NCBI GenBank assembly: GCA_016191555.1 | Contig: JACPVX010000008.1 | Span: 1 to 64,000, forward strand | DNA length: 64,000 bases | Direction: 5' to 3' | Source: Bacteroidota bacterium | Lineage (GTDB): Bacteria; Bacteroidota; Bacteroidia; Cytophagales; Cyclobacteriaceae | Shown here: positions 58,342-64,000 of the stretch, one piece after another | Layout: every line of letters starts with the position of its first letter | Numbering within the stretch: position 1 is the first letter of the stretch | Translations under genes and position numbers: made by a program | Notes under the pieces: model-generated | Told to the model about the DNA's origin: nothing | The model's database searches: none | Seen by the model: only the letters and a program-made list of their open reading frames with translations

Positions 58342-58441
58342 AACCGCCCGCTAAAAATAGCTGAGGCAAGCGACCCAGCGCGTTATAAAAGTTTGTATTT
58401 CTTTTATTATTTTGGTGTGTGGGACAAAGCGCGTGTATTAA
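58341..58441. repeat. Composite dispersed repeat, right-part copy
   Basis: CAGCGCGTTATAAAAGTTTG then TATTTCTTTTATTATTTTGG and TGGGACAAAGCGCG aligns with 59218-59275 (CAGCGCGTGATTGCAGTTTG, TAGTTCTTTATTTATCTTTA, TTGTTGGACAGGGCG). The stretch contains TTTG and TATTTTG blocks that resemble -33/-7 promoter elements and it precedes the gene at 58499. Confidence 0.6.
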
Positions 58442-58498
58442 ATTGCCTGCTTCCGCAAGCCTAGCCTTGGGTGCAACTGCGCCAGACAATTTTGACCA

Positions 58499-59017
58499 AT
58501 GAAGAAAATCATAAAACGACTAACCTCTAATTTTAAAAACGACTGGAACATTGACGACTATCCGGTTAAAATCTATCGTAACAAGAATGCGGGGGAGGAC
58601 AGCGTCAAGTACGGAGCTATGATTGTCGACTGGGCCGGAATGGTGGGACACGGAGAGACAAAAGAAAAAGCTTTTGAAAGGCTCAAAGAAAATTTCAATT
58701 TATTTAAAGACAATAATGAACTGCCGAGACCGGGGACTAACGTTCCATTAAGATTTGCGCCAACTCGAAAAATTGAAAGTTATGAAAAAGTAGCGGTCGA
58801 CTTCTTTGCCAAAATATTAAAATTAAATTATTACGACTGCTATGTGTCTGACGAGAGTAGTTTGACAGACTTCGAATCACTTGAGGGTGACGACAATCCG
58901 GACGACTTTAGGAAAAAGATTATTGAGAGAGTGCAGAACAGCTACGGTGCCGACATCACCGACACCTACGACAAATATTTGACGGACGTATTTGACAAAA
59001 TAAAAAGTGCGGTATGA
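58499..59017 (+). CDS. HicB-like domain protein of unknown function
   Basis: 172 residues, start ATG 58499. Residues ~20-75 (YPVKIYRNKNAGEDSVKYGA, MIVDWAGMVGHGETKEKAFE, RLKENFNLFKDNNELPRPGT) follow the HicB-like pattern, a strand ending D-x-x-G, then x-G-x-T-x-x-E-A, a helix and P-x-P. HicB domains are antitoxin-type RNase H-like folds. The C-terminal half (VAVDFFAKILKLNYYDCYVS onward) is acidic and unrelated to known HicB DNA-binding tails. No HicA-like toxin gene is adjacent. The assignment is by motif only and moderate. Confidence 0.6.
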   Translation: MKKIIKRLTSNFKNDWNIDDYPVKIYRNKNAGEDSVKYGAMIVDWAGMVGHGETKEKAFERLKENFNLFKDNNELPRPGTNVPLRFAPTRKIESYEKVAVDFFAKILKLNYYDCYVSDESSLTDFESLEGDDNPDDFRKKIIERVQNSYGADITDTYDKYLTDVFDKIKSAV

Positions 59018-59027
59018 GTGCGGCAGC

Positions 59028-59070
59028 TGCCAACAGCAATTTTCCGCAATCGTTCCTGCGCCTTGCCTGC
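59028..59070. repeat. Composite dispersed repeat, left-part fragment
   Basis: CCAACAGCAATTTTCCGCAA then TCGTTCCTGCGCCTTGCC resembles the ACAACAGCAACAATCTTTTT TTGCCGAAGGAGC beginning of the copy at 59809-59898. The 310-nt gap 59018-59327 holds this, the hairpin and the right part of the repeat, and no gene. Confidence 0.4.
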
Positions 59071-59180
59071 GATTGATGTTCTTTGCCACCAAACACAACG
59101 GAACGAGGTTAATCGAAGAGATACGTTGTAAAAGACCGAGTAGACAATGATTGAATTAGTGGAAAAAAACGAGTGTACAT

Positions 59181-59285
59181 GTTGATGAGGAATACCAACA
59201 TGGGCTAAGGCGAAACAGCGCGTGATTGCAGTTTGTAGTTCTTTATTTATCTTTATTTTGTTGGACAGGGCGAAGGTTTTTAATA
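59181..59285. repeat. Composite dispersed repeat, hairpin plus right part
   Basis: GTTGATGAGGAATACCAAC (59181-59199), a stem-loop with one mismatch, is followed by ATGGGCTAAGGCGAAACAGC and GCGTGATTGCAGTTTGTAGT. The hairpin matches 59870-59888 and the rest matches 58375-58441. This copy links the two halves and shows that they belong to a single repeat. It lies directly upstream of the gene at 59328. Confidence 0.65.
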
Positions 59286-59327
59286 GCCCCCCACAATAAG
59301 CTGAACATGGTACACAAGCGTTAACCT

Positions 59328-59807
59328 ATGACTGGAAAAATAACGGCCCGAGTATTCTGGACAATCTGGACAATCGCTTCATTGATTCTAGTTGGGACAA
59401 TTTCTAATCTTGAAATTACTAGCGGACTTATTCTAAAGGGAATCATTTACATTGTCATACTCGGAATGACTCAATTATTGACACGGAACCTATATTGGAT
59501 ATTTGGCATCTCAACAGTACTATTTGTGGCCTTTTTGACATTTAAGTTTTACACCGACTGGAGAGGAGAATGGAAAACCCAAACAATTATGTTTCAAAAC
59601 AAACATTTGTCTAATAGGACGATTGAGTTCCAATTGCAGGACATCGGATCGTTGGGATATAACAGAAGAAAAGTAGATCGACTTAAGATCATACCTTTCG
59701 TCTCTTGGACAAGGAGGTTAACGGAAAAAGAAGTTGAAAATATTGACACATTAAACTGGGACAGAATTGACATAGATAAAAATGAACAGGGATTAAAGGG
59801 CGGATGA
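59328..59807 (+). CDS. Membrane protein of unknown function (paralogue B)
   Basis: 159 residues, start ATG 59328. Three hydrophobic segments (VFWTIWTIASLILVGTI, GLILKGIIYIVILGMTQLL, LYWIFGISTVLFVAFLTF) and a soluble tail with QTIMFQNKHLSNRTIEFQLQ, RKVDRLKIIPFVSWTRRLTE and IDTLNWDRIDI. The tail is clearly related to that of 56419-56877. The paralogues are separated by three unrelated genes and repeat copies, as expected for genes brought in as independent cassettes rather than by tandem duplication. Family not recognised. Confidence 0.6.
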   Translation: MTGKITARVFWTIWTIASLILVGTISNLEITSGLILKGIIYIVILGMTQLLTRNLYWIFGISTVLFVAFLTFKFYTDWRGEWKTQTIMFQNKHLSNRTIEFQLQDIGSLGYNRRKVDRLKIIPFVSWTRRLTEKEVENIDTLNWDRIDIDKNEQGLKGG

Positions 59808-59808
59808 A

Positions 59809-59898
59809 CGTCAGCGCACAACAGCAACAATCTTTTTTTGCCGAAGGAGCAAGGAAAAGCGAAATTTATGTTGGTGAGGAATACCAACGTGGCTAAGA
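59809..59898. repeat. Composite dispersed repeat, left part with perfect hairpin
   Basis: Contains the poly-T/GCCGAAGGAGC segment and a perfect stem-loop GTTGGT-GAGGAAT-ACCAAC (59870-59888), followed by GTGGCTAAG. The left part matches 57715-57760, the hairpin matches 59181-59199. It precedes the gene at 59932. Confidence 0.65.
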
Positions 59899-59931
59899 TT
59901 TTACCCCGCAGACAGAATATTAAAAACTTGT

Positions 59932-60255
59932 ATGACACCTGACAATGATTATGACGAAAAGTTGTGGTTTGAACACAAAGGATGTGATGGCAAACACTAC
60001 TTCTTAGGAAACCCGCATACTTTTCCAGGTAGAATGTGGGCATGGTGTCCCGTGAAGGAATCATCATTTTTTGTTTCAAAGAGTGAGATTTTAAAAACAT
60101 CTGATCAAGCAGAGTATTGGATTAAGGGATTTCTAAGTGGTAACGAACCACAACCACCGGCAGACGAAAACGGGGACGTAAATTTTGAAAGTAAAGATTA
60201 TCTCGACTGGAAAGATAAAATAAAGGACTTCAATTTAAGCGGACACTGGGACTAA
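59932..60255 (+). CDS. Small protein of unknown function
   Basis: 107 residues, start ATG 59932, no signal peptide. It is rich in Trp, His, Asp and Cys (YDEKLWFEHKGCDGKHYFLG, NPHTFPGRMWAWCPVKESSF, LDWKDKIKDFNLSGHWD). No family recognised. Flanked by composite repeat upstream and hairpin copy 3 downstream. Confidence 0.55.
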   Translation: MTPDNDYDEKLWFEHKGCDGKHYFLGNPHTFPGRMWAWCPVKESSFFVSKSEILKTSDQAEYWIKGFLSGNEPQPPADENGDVNFESKDYLDWKDKIKDFNLSGHWD

Positions 60256-60274
60256 GACCATCAAAGAAATAAAT

Positions 60275-60350
60275 CATTCTGGAGCAAGTTTTCTCATCAG
60301 TAGAAACCACTAACTTGTGCCATCAATAATTAAACAATGCAGCAGTGAGG
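60275..60350. repeat. Dispersed hairpin repeat, copy 3
   Basis: Stem GCAAGTT (60284) with AACTTGTGC (60312, two extra bases) around TTCTCATCAGTAGAAACCAC. It shares loop sequence with copy 1 and the left flank ATTCTGG with copy 2. Confidence 0.6.
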
Positions 60351-60378
60351 CGTTGCGCCAATTTTTTTCCGTACAAGA

Positions 60379-60497
60379 ATGATTAAATCAAAATTCGTAA
60401 ACGACATCTTAGACTTACTATTAGACGGAGACGCGTTCGGACAAAGCGTTCGGAAATTTCCTATCTGACCGAAGAGGAAGTCCCGGCCGACAAATAA
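60379..60497 (+). pseudogene. Frameshifted remnant of a short gene
   Basis: ATG 60379 opens MIKSKFVNDILDLLLDGDAF, then GQSVRKFPI and a stop at 60466-60468. In the next frame YLTEEEVPADK runs to a stop at 60495-60497, which reads as the natural continuation (x-I-x-Y-L-T-E-E-E). One short indel near 60455-60462 would join the two. The family was not identified with certainty. It sits in the 268-nt gap 60256-60523 next to hairpin copy 3. Confidence 0.5.
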
Positions 60498-60523
60498 TAG
60501 CCGAATAAAATACCGAGAAGCAA

Positions 60524-61048
60524 ATGAGCATGATGTTCAATAGCAAACTTTTAACCGCTTACCCTAAGCCAGCCTGCTTTAGACGCCCCCTTCTTGTTTT
60601 TACCTTCCTAATCAATTTGACGGCATTTGGGCAAAATGAAATCGTAGGAGAATTTATCCGAACGGATTACCCCGCTGGATACATCATCTTAAATGCTGAT
60701 AAAAGTTTTAAGTTCAGGTTTGGTTTTGATTCGCAATGGGACTTGGCTTGCGGACAATTTGAGGTAAAGGGTGACACCATTACTTTTTCTTACACCGCAG
60801 ACATGTTTAGTGTGGCATGTAATAGCGAGGGAATTAACATGACAGACACGTCCGATTATTTTCTCAAACAAGGAGTGGATAGACGCTGGCGGCCCATAAC
60901 AGCAAGAGTTGTGAAAAATAAAATCCTAACCATAAAGACAGGAGACCAGAACGAGGCAGAAACGTTAAGTTTCAATGCGTTCTATTATAAAAGAAAGAAG
61001 AAAGGCGCCAACATTAGAATACCAGGTACTTATATTCAACGCTATTAA
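60524..61048 (+). CDS. Exported protein of unknown function
   Basis: 174 residues with a long n-region and signal peptide (RRPLLVFTFLINLTAFGQNE). The mature part is beta-rich: FIRTDYPAGYIILNADKSFK, FRFGFDSQWDLACGQFEVKG, DTITFSYTADMFSVACNSEG, resembling a lipocalin-like sandwich with two cysteines. No family confirmed. Start ATG 60524; ATG 60533 would shorten the n-region. No partner gene is evident. Confidence 0.6.
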   Translation: MSMMFNSKLLTAYPKPACFRRPLLVFTFLINLTAFGQNEIVGEFIRTDYPAGYIILNADKSFKFRFGFDSQWDLACGQFEVKGDTITFSYTADMFSVACNSEGINMTDTSDYFLKQGVDRRWRPITARVVKNKILTIKTGDQNEAETLSFNAFYYKRKKKGANIRIPGTYIQRY

Positions 61049-61101
61049 TCCGCTTAGTCCTAAGCCATGAAGCAATTTTGAACAACCCTTCCTGACAAGC
61101 T

Positions 61102-61140
61102 TTTTTGCCAAGAGGCTTTACCGTAAAAAGGCAAGATATT
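61102..61140. repeat. Possible left-part fragment of the composite repeat
   Basis: CTTTTTTGCCAAGAGGCTTT then ACCGTAAAAAGGCAAG follows the TTTTTTTGCC-GAAGGAGC-AAGGAAAAGC layout of 59832-59860 with changes. It is followed by GACTA-AGGC-TAGTC, a small hairpin. The 243-nt gap 61049-61291 holds nothing else recognised. Confidence 0.35.
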
Positions 61141-61291
61141 GACTAAGGCTAGTCAATTAAAAAGTACTCTTGCACCCTGGCACCTTCGCCTCATGACGCT
61201 TTAGAAATCGATATTCTTTGGCAGATGTCGGCACAATAGCTTCCTTTGTTTAAATTAGCCTCACCAACAAAATAGAATAAACGAATAGTAT

Positions 61292-62686
61292 ATGAAAAGA
61301 GTGATTTACGCATGGGCATTTCTGCTGCTACTGGCCTGCGGAAAGGAAAAGCAAGATAATCGACTGGATGTAATCGATCAGTTTATGCAGGGTCAGGCCG
61401 CCTATTTTAAATTCAACGGAAATGTGCTGGTAGCCGAAAAAGGAAAGGTCATTTACCAGAAATCCTTTGGCGTACGAAATTTCTATACACAAGAACCACT
61501 CAACGACACCACCGTCTTCGAACTGGCATCGGTTAGTAAACAGTTTACCGCCATGGGTATTCTACTGCTCGAGAAACAAGGTAAATTGAAATTAACCGAT
61601 TCGCTGCGATCCTATTTTCCGGAGCTACCGTACAGCAACATATCGGTGCATCACTTGCTCACTCATACTTCCGGTTTACCCGATTATGAGTCTGCTATGT
61701 ATGCCAAATGGGATCATAAAAAAATAGCTTTCAATAGCGATATGATTCGTTTTCTGTCACAAGAAAAGCCGCTTGCACATTTTAAGCCCGGCACGAAGTG
61801 GGAGTATAGCAACACAGGCTATGCCATCTTGGCCAGCATCATCGAGAAAGTTGCGGGCACCACGTATAAAGATTTTCTGGCGGCAAACATATTTGAGCCA
61901 TTGGGCATGAAACACACACGTGTTTACAATTCGAGAAGGAGCGGTGAGCGTTTAGAAAATTATGCGTATGGTTTTGTTTGGTCAGACAGCTTGAAGCAAC
62001 AGGTATTACCTGATTCGTTGCCGGACTATAACTTTGTGTATTTTTTGGATGGAATTCAGGGCGATGGCGTGGTCAATTCAACCACCGGAGATTTGTTAAA
62101 ATGGGATAGAGGTTTGGCGAATAAAACATTGATCGGTGACGCCACCACTACAAAAATGATTTTTCCGCAAGCCTTGTCAGACACGATTGCGAACCTCCAT
62201 TATGGATACGGAGTCATTGTGGGGAAAAACGAATTAGGAAACTTTGTTAGTCACTCAGGCGGCTGGCCCGGGTATGCCACCAATTTATCACGTTATACAG
62301 ATGATGACAGAACCATCATTATCCTGTCAAACAATGAATCTCCCTCCAGTGCCATACAAGCCGCGTTATCGCATATTATGGCTGGTCATTCGGTTGAAAT
62401 GCCAACGCAACATCAATATGTGAAGCAAGACACTACTGTGTTAGATAAATTCGTAGGTTCATTTACCTTGAAAGGCAGGGACTTCGATTTAACCCGCAAA
62501 GGAGATACAATCGTGCAGGTATTCAGTTCAGGTCAGCAGAGTAAGTTCATTCCACAATCAGATTCAAAGGTATTTTCCGCAGATGGATTGGACGTACAAT
62601 TGGAAGTAGTGCCTAACAACAACGAGTTGAAATACTACCGTGTATTCTTTGGCGTGAAACAAGAATTGGTGAAACGGAAAAAGTAA
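61292..62686 (+). CDS. Serine hydrolase, class C beta-lactamase fold
   Basis: 464 residues with a lipoprotein signal (AWAFLLLLACGKEKQD). Catalytic motifs of the beta-lactamase/penicillin-binding-like family: S-x-x-K in ELASVSKQFTAMGILLLE near residue 80, Y-x-N in EYSNTGYAILASIIEK near 170, and HSGG in VSHSGGWPGYATNLSRY near 325 (in place of K-T-G). HLLTHTSGLPDYES is the usual family loop. A C-terminal lipocalin-like domain (residues ~375-464, VLDKFVGSFTLKGRDFDLTR) is typical of Bacteroidota members. Most act as D-aminopeptidases or esterases and do not give antibiotic resistance. Probably periplasmic, lipid-anchored. Confidence 0.9.
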   Translation: MKRVIYAWAFLLLLACGKEKQDNRLDVIDQFMQGQAAYFKFNGNVLVAEKGKVIYQKSFGVRNFYTQEPLNDTTVFELASVSKQFTAMGILLLEKQGKLKLTDSLRSYFPELPYSNISVHHLLTHTSGLPDYESAMYAKWDHKKIAFNSDMIRFLSQEKPLAHFKPGTKWEYSNTGYAILASIIEKVAGTTYKDFLAANIFEPLGMKHTRVYNSRRSGERLENYAYGFVWSDSLKQQVLPDSLPDYNFVYFLDGIQGDGVVNSTTGDLLKWDRGLANKTLIGDATTTKMIFPQALSDTIANLHYGYGVIVGKNELGNFVSHSGGWPGYATNLSRYTDDDRTIIILSNNESPSSAIQAALSHIMAGHSVEMPTQHQYVKQDTTVLDKFVGSFTLKGRDFDLTRKGDTIVQVFSSGQQSKFIPQSDSKVFSADGLDVQLEVVPNNNELKYYRVFFGVKQELVKRKK

Positions 62687-62749
62687 TCGGCAACTAGACG
62701 TAGTGATTTGCGCATATACTAATATTAGCAGCAAGCGGTTTTAAAAAAA

Positions 62750-63667
62750 GTGAGGACTAAAATCATCATCATTTCGACAGTATTAATTTTAATAGCCATG
62801 GGATTATTTAGCATTTTTGGCAACAGGGACAACAGATATGTTAGCGAGTCGACATTTAAAAAGACCGTTCAGAAACAAAAAGAAATGAATAGTCAAACGC
62901 TGGCTCAATTGACTAAATATCACGTGGGTGACGATTCGGAACTTAGCTTGGAGTTTTTCTTTTATACCGACAAGCAAGATAAAGCAAGTAACCTCGCCAT
63001 TGAGTTAAAGAAATTGAGTTACAACATTGAGACTGTGGACAAATCAGCAAGTGACTCAAAACTTTGGACTGTTACTGGGTGGACAACACCTATTAAGATG
63101 GATATTGGCTCTGTTACAGAGTGGACCGAACAAATGTGCAAAATTGGTTTTGACAATGACTGCGACTTTGACGGCTGGGGCACAAACCCTGACCAAGGAG
63201 ATTTTACAGTGGAAGAAGGATTGACCGCAGAACAGTACTATAACCAAGGAACAGAGTTTTTCGACAAAGGACTAGTTCGAAAAGCGGAAGCATATTATTC
63301 GAAAGCAATTGATTTGGAGAAGAGAGTGCCTTTGCCATACTACAGCAGGGCGCATATAAAAGCTTCAACCAGTAGACAAGTGGAAGCAATTGAAGACTAT
63401 ACGGCCGCACTTATTATTGACCCCAAGTTTTCTGAAGCGTTGGAAAATAGGGGAGCACTAAAAGATGAGATGCAGGATTATGATGGAGCGATAGCTGATT
63501 ACACAAAATCGATTGAAATTAATCCGAAAAGTTCAATTTCTTATTTGAATAGAGGAAATTCTAAATTTCGCAAAGGCGACAAACAAGGAGCATGTGACGA
63601 CTGGTCGAAAGCTAAAGAACTCGGGGACGAAACAGCAGACGAGTATATTAAGTCATATTGCCGGTGA
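62750..63667 (+). CDS. Membrane-anchored RraB-like and TPR domain protein
   Basis: 305 residues, GTG start at 62750 and an N-terminal transmembrane anchor (IIIISTVLILIAMGLFSIF). Residues ~45-145 match RraB (regulator of RNase E activity B): LSLEFFFYTDKQDKASNLAI, LKKLSYNIETV, LWTVTGWTTPIKMDIGSV and DCDFDGWGT, the D-G-W-x-T closing motif. Residues ~160-300 are TPRs: AEQYYNQGTEFFDKGLVRKA, EAYYSKAIDLEKRVPLPYYS, EDYTAALIIDPKFSEALENR and IADYTKSIEINPKSSISYLN. RraB alone is a small soluble protein; an exported RraB-TPR fusion is unusual. Roles in RNA decay need not apply to this form. Confidence 0.75.
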   Translation: MRTKIIIISTVLILIAMGLFSIFGNRDNRYVSESTFKKTVQKQKEMNSQTLAQLTKYHVGDDSELSLEFFFYTDKQDKASNLAIELKKLSYNIETVDKSASDSKLWTVTGWTTPIKMDIGSVTEWTEQMCKIGFDNDCDFDGWGTNPDQGDFTVEEGLTAEQYYNQGTEFFDKGLVRKAEAYYSKAIDLEKRVPLPYYSRAHIKASTSRQVEAIEDYTAALIIDPKFSEALENRGALKDEMQDYDGAIADYTKSIEINPKSSISYLNRGNSKFRKGDKQGACDDWSKAKELGDETADEYIKSYCR

Positions 63668-63721
63668 AAACCGCCAGATGCTAACAAAAGCTAAATGCAA
63701 TTGCTGGATAACGTGTTAACT

Positions 63722-64000
63722 ATGAAAAATCTTTCAAAGACACTAATCTTTTCGCTAGTGGTTCTATTATTCGCATGCGGACAGGTTAGTGACAAAGGTA
63801 ATTTTCAGCAACAAAAATCGCTGAAGGTCGACACATTGATGATTGACGGTGACTCGATTTTTAACGAAACGGGCTTTATCATTACCTTTATTTCATTTGA
63901 CAGCCTTTTAGATGAAGAACATAATTCGTTCCTATGCTTTGGAAAAAGAAGTAAAGACGGACTTGAAAAGAATTATCGTGACACACTTTACTCGAAGATT
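63722..64000 (+). CDS. Lipoprotein of unknown function, cut by window end
   Basis: Ninety-three codons from ATG 63722 to the window edge, still open. Lipoprotein signal peptide (KTLIFSLVVLLFACGQVSDK, lipobox near residue 18), then VDTLMIDGDSIFNETGFIIT and HNSFLCFGKRSKDGL. No family recognised from this part. Confidence 0.6.
   Translation, partial: MKNLSKTLIFSLVVLLFACGQVSDKGNFQQQKSLKVDTLMIDGDSIFNETGFIITFISFDSLLDEEHNSFLCFGKRSKDGLEKNYRDTLYSKI

Noticed and set aside
55722..61291. Chromosomal integron cassette array
   Set aside because: No integrase is in the window and I could not find paired RYYYAAC/GTTRRRY core sites at the palindromes; the idea of cassette-like exchange is kept only as inference.
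61292..62686. Antibiotic-resistance class C beta-lactamase
   Set aside because: HSGG replaces KTG and a lipocalin-like C-terminal domain is present, as in esterase/peptidase relatives; resistance is not supported.

Overview
The window is chromosomal DNA of a Bacteroidota bacterium, most likely a free-living member of the Cytophagales or a related order. The evidence is a SusC/SusD pair, hybrid two-component regulators, a C-terminal type IX secretion sorting domain, many TAnnTTTG -7 promoter elements, moderate GC and typical Bacteroidota families (COG3014, DUF2911, CarboxypepD_reg and TonB-plug proteins). The first ~215 bases do not fit. They are very GC-rich, encode the tail of a GNAT acetyltransferase and abut a truncated cysS, so the 5' end is probably an assembly chimera.

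Layout. 0.2-9 kb: housekeeping genes (cysS 3'-truncated, rpe, an LpoB-like/COG3014 lipoprotein pair, an outer-membrane protein, gyrA, a TPR protein). 9-14.3 kb: two paralogous DUF2911 proteins on either side of a hybrid sensor kinase gene whose kinase core is replaced by ~120 nt of AT-rich DNA. 14.4-24.4 kb: metabolism and envelope (accA, a metallo-beta-lactamase-fold enzyme, patatin, hutU, an acyltransferase, a beta-barrel protein, folC, trmB, an LpxH-like phosphoesterase with a glycosyltransferase). 24.4-33 kb: small envelope and RNA genes, a 10 x 21 bp minisatellite, two RDD proteins, kptA and a large TonB-plug/MG-type surface protein.

33-50.3 kb is a polysaccharide utilisation locus on the minus strand: GH130, an MFS transporter, a lipoprotein of an unrecognised helical-barrel type, SusC, SusD, a LamG lipoprotein, and a secreted multidomain paralogue of the helical-barrel protein with a T9SS tail. 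A divergent hybrid two-component regulator on the plus strand should control it, but that gene is broken by a frameshifting deletion that removes the membrane segment and the phosphoacceptor histidine. The two helical-barrel paralogues are the best candidates for undescribed glycan-active enzymes.

50.3-54.5 kb: a two-gene toxin-antitoxin module (HTH antitoxin, AbiEii-like nucleotidyltransferase) lies between the 3' end of the regulator gene and a degraded second copy of that same 3' end. Then come a Cys-rich copper-storage-type protein, a small lipoprotein and an M1 aminopeptidase. 54.5-64 kb is an accessory region: short unknown genes, each with its own leader, separated by dispersed palindromic repeats and a gene remnant, then a class C beta-lactamase-fold serine hydrolase, a membrane-anchored RraB-TPR fusion and a lipoprotein cut by the window end. 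No tRNA, rRNA, CRISPR array, transposase or integrase was recognised.
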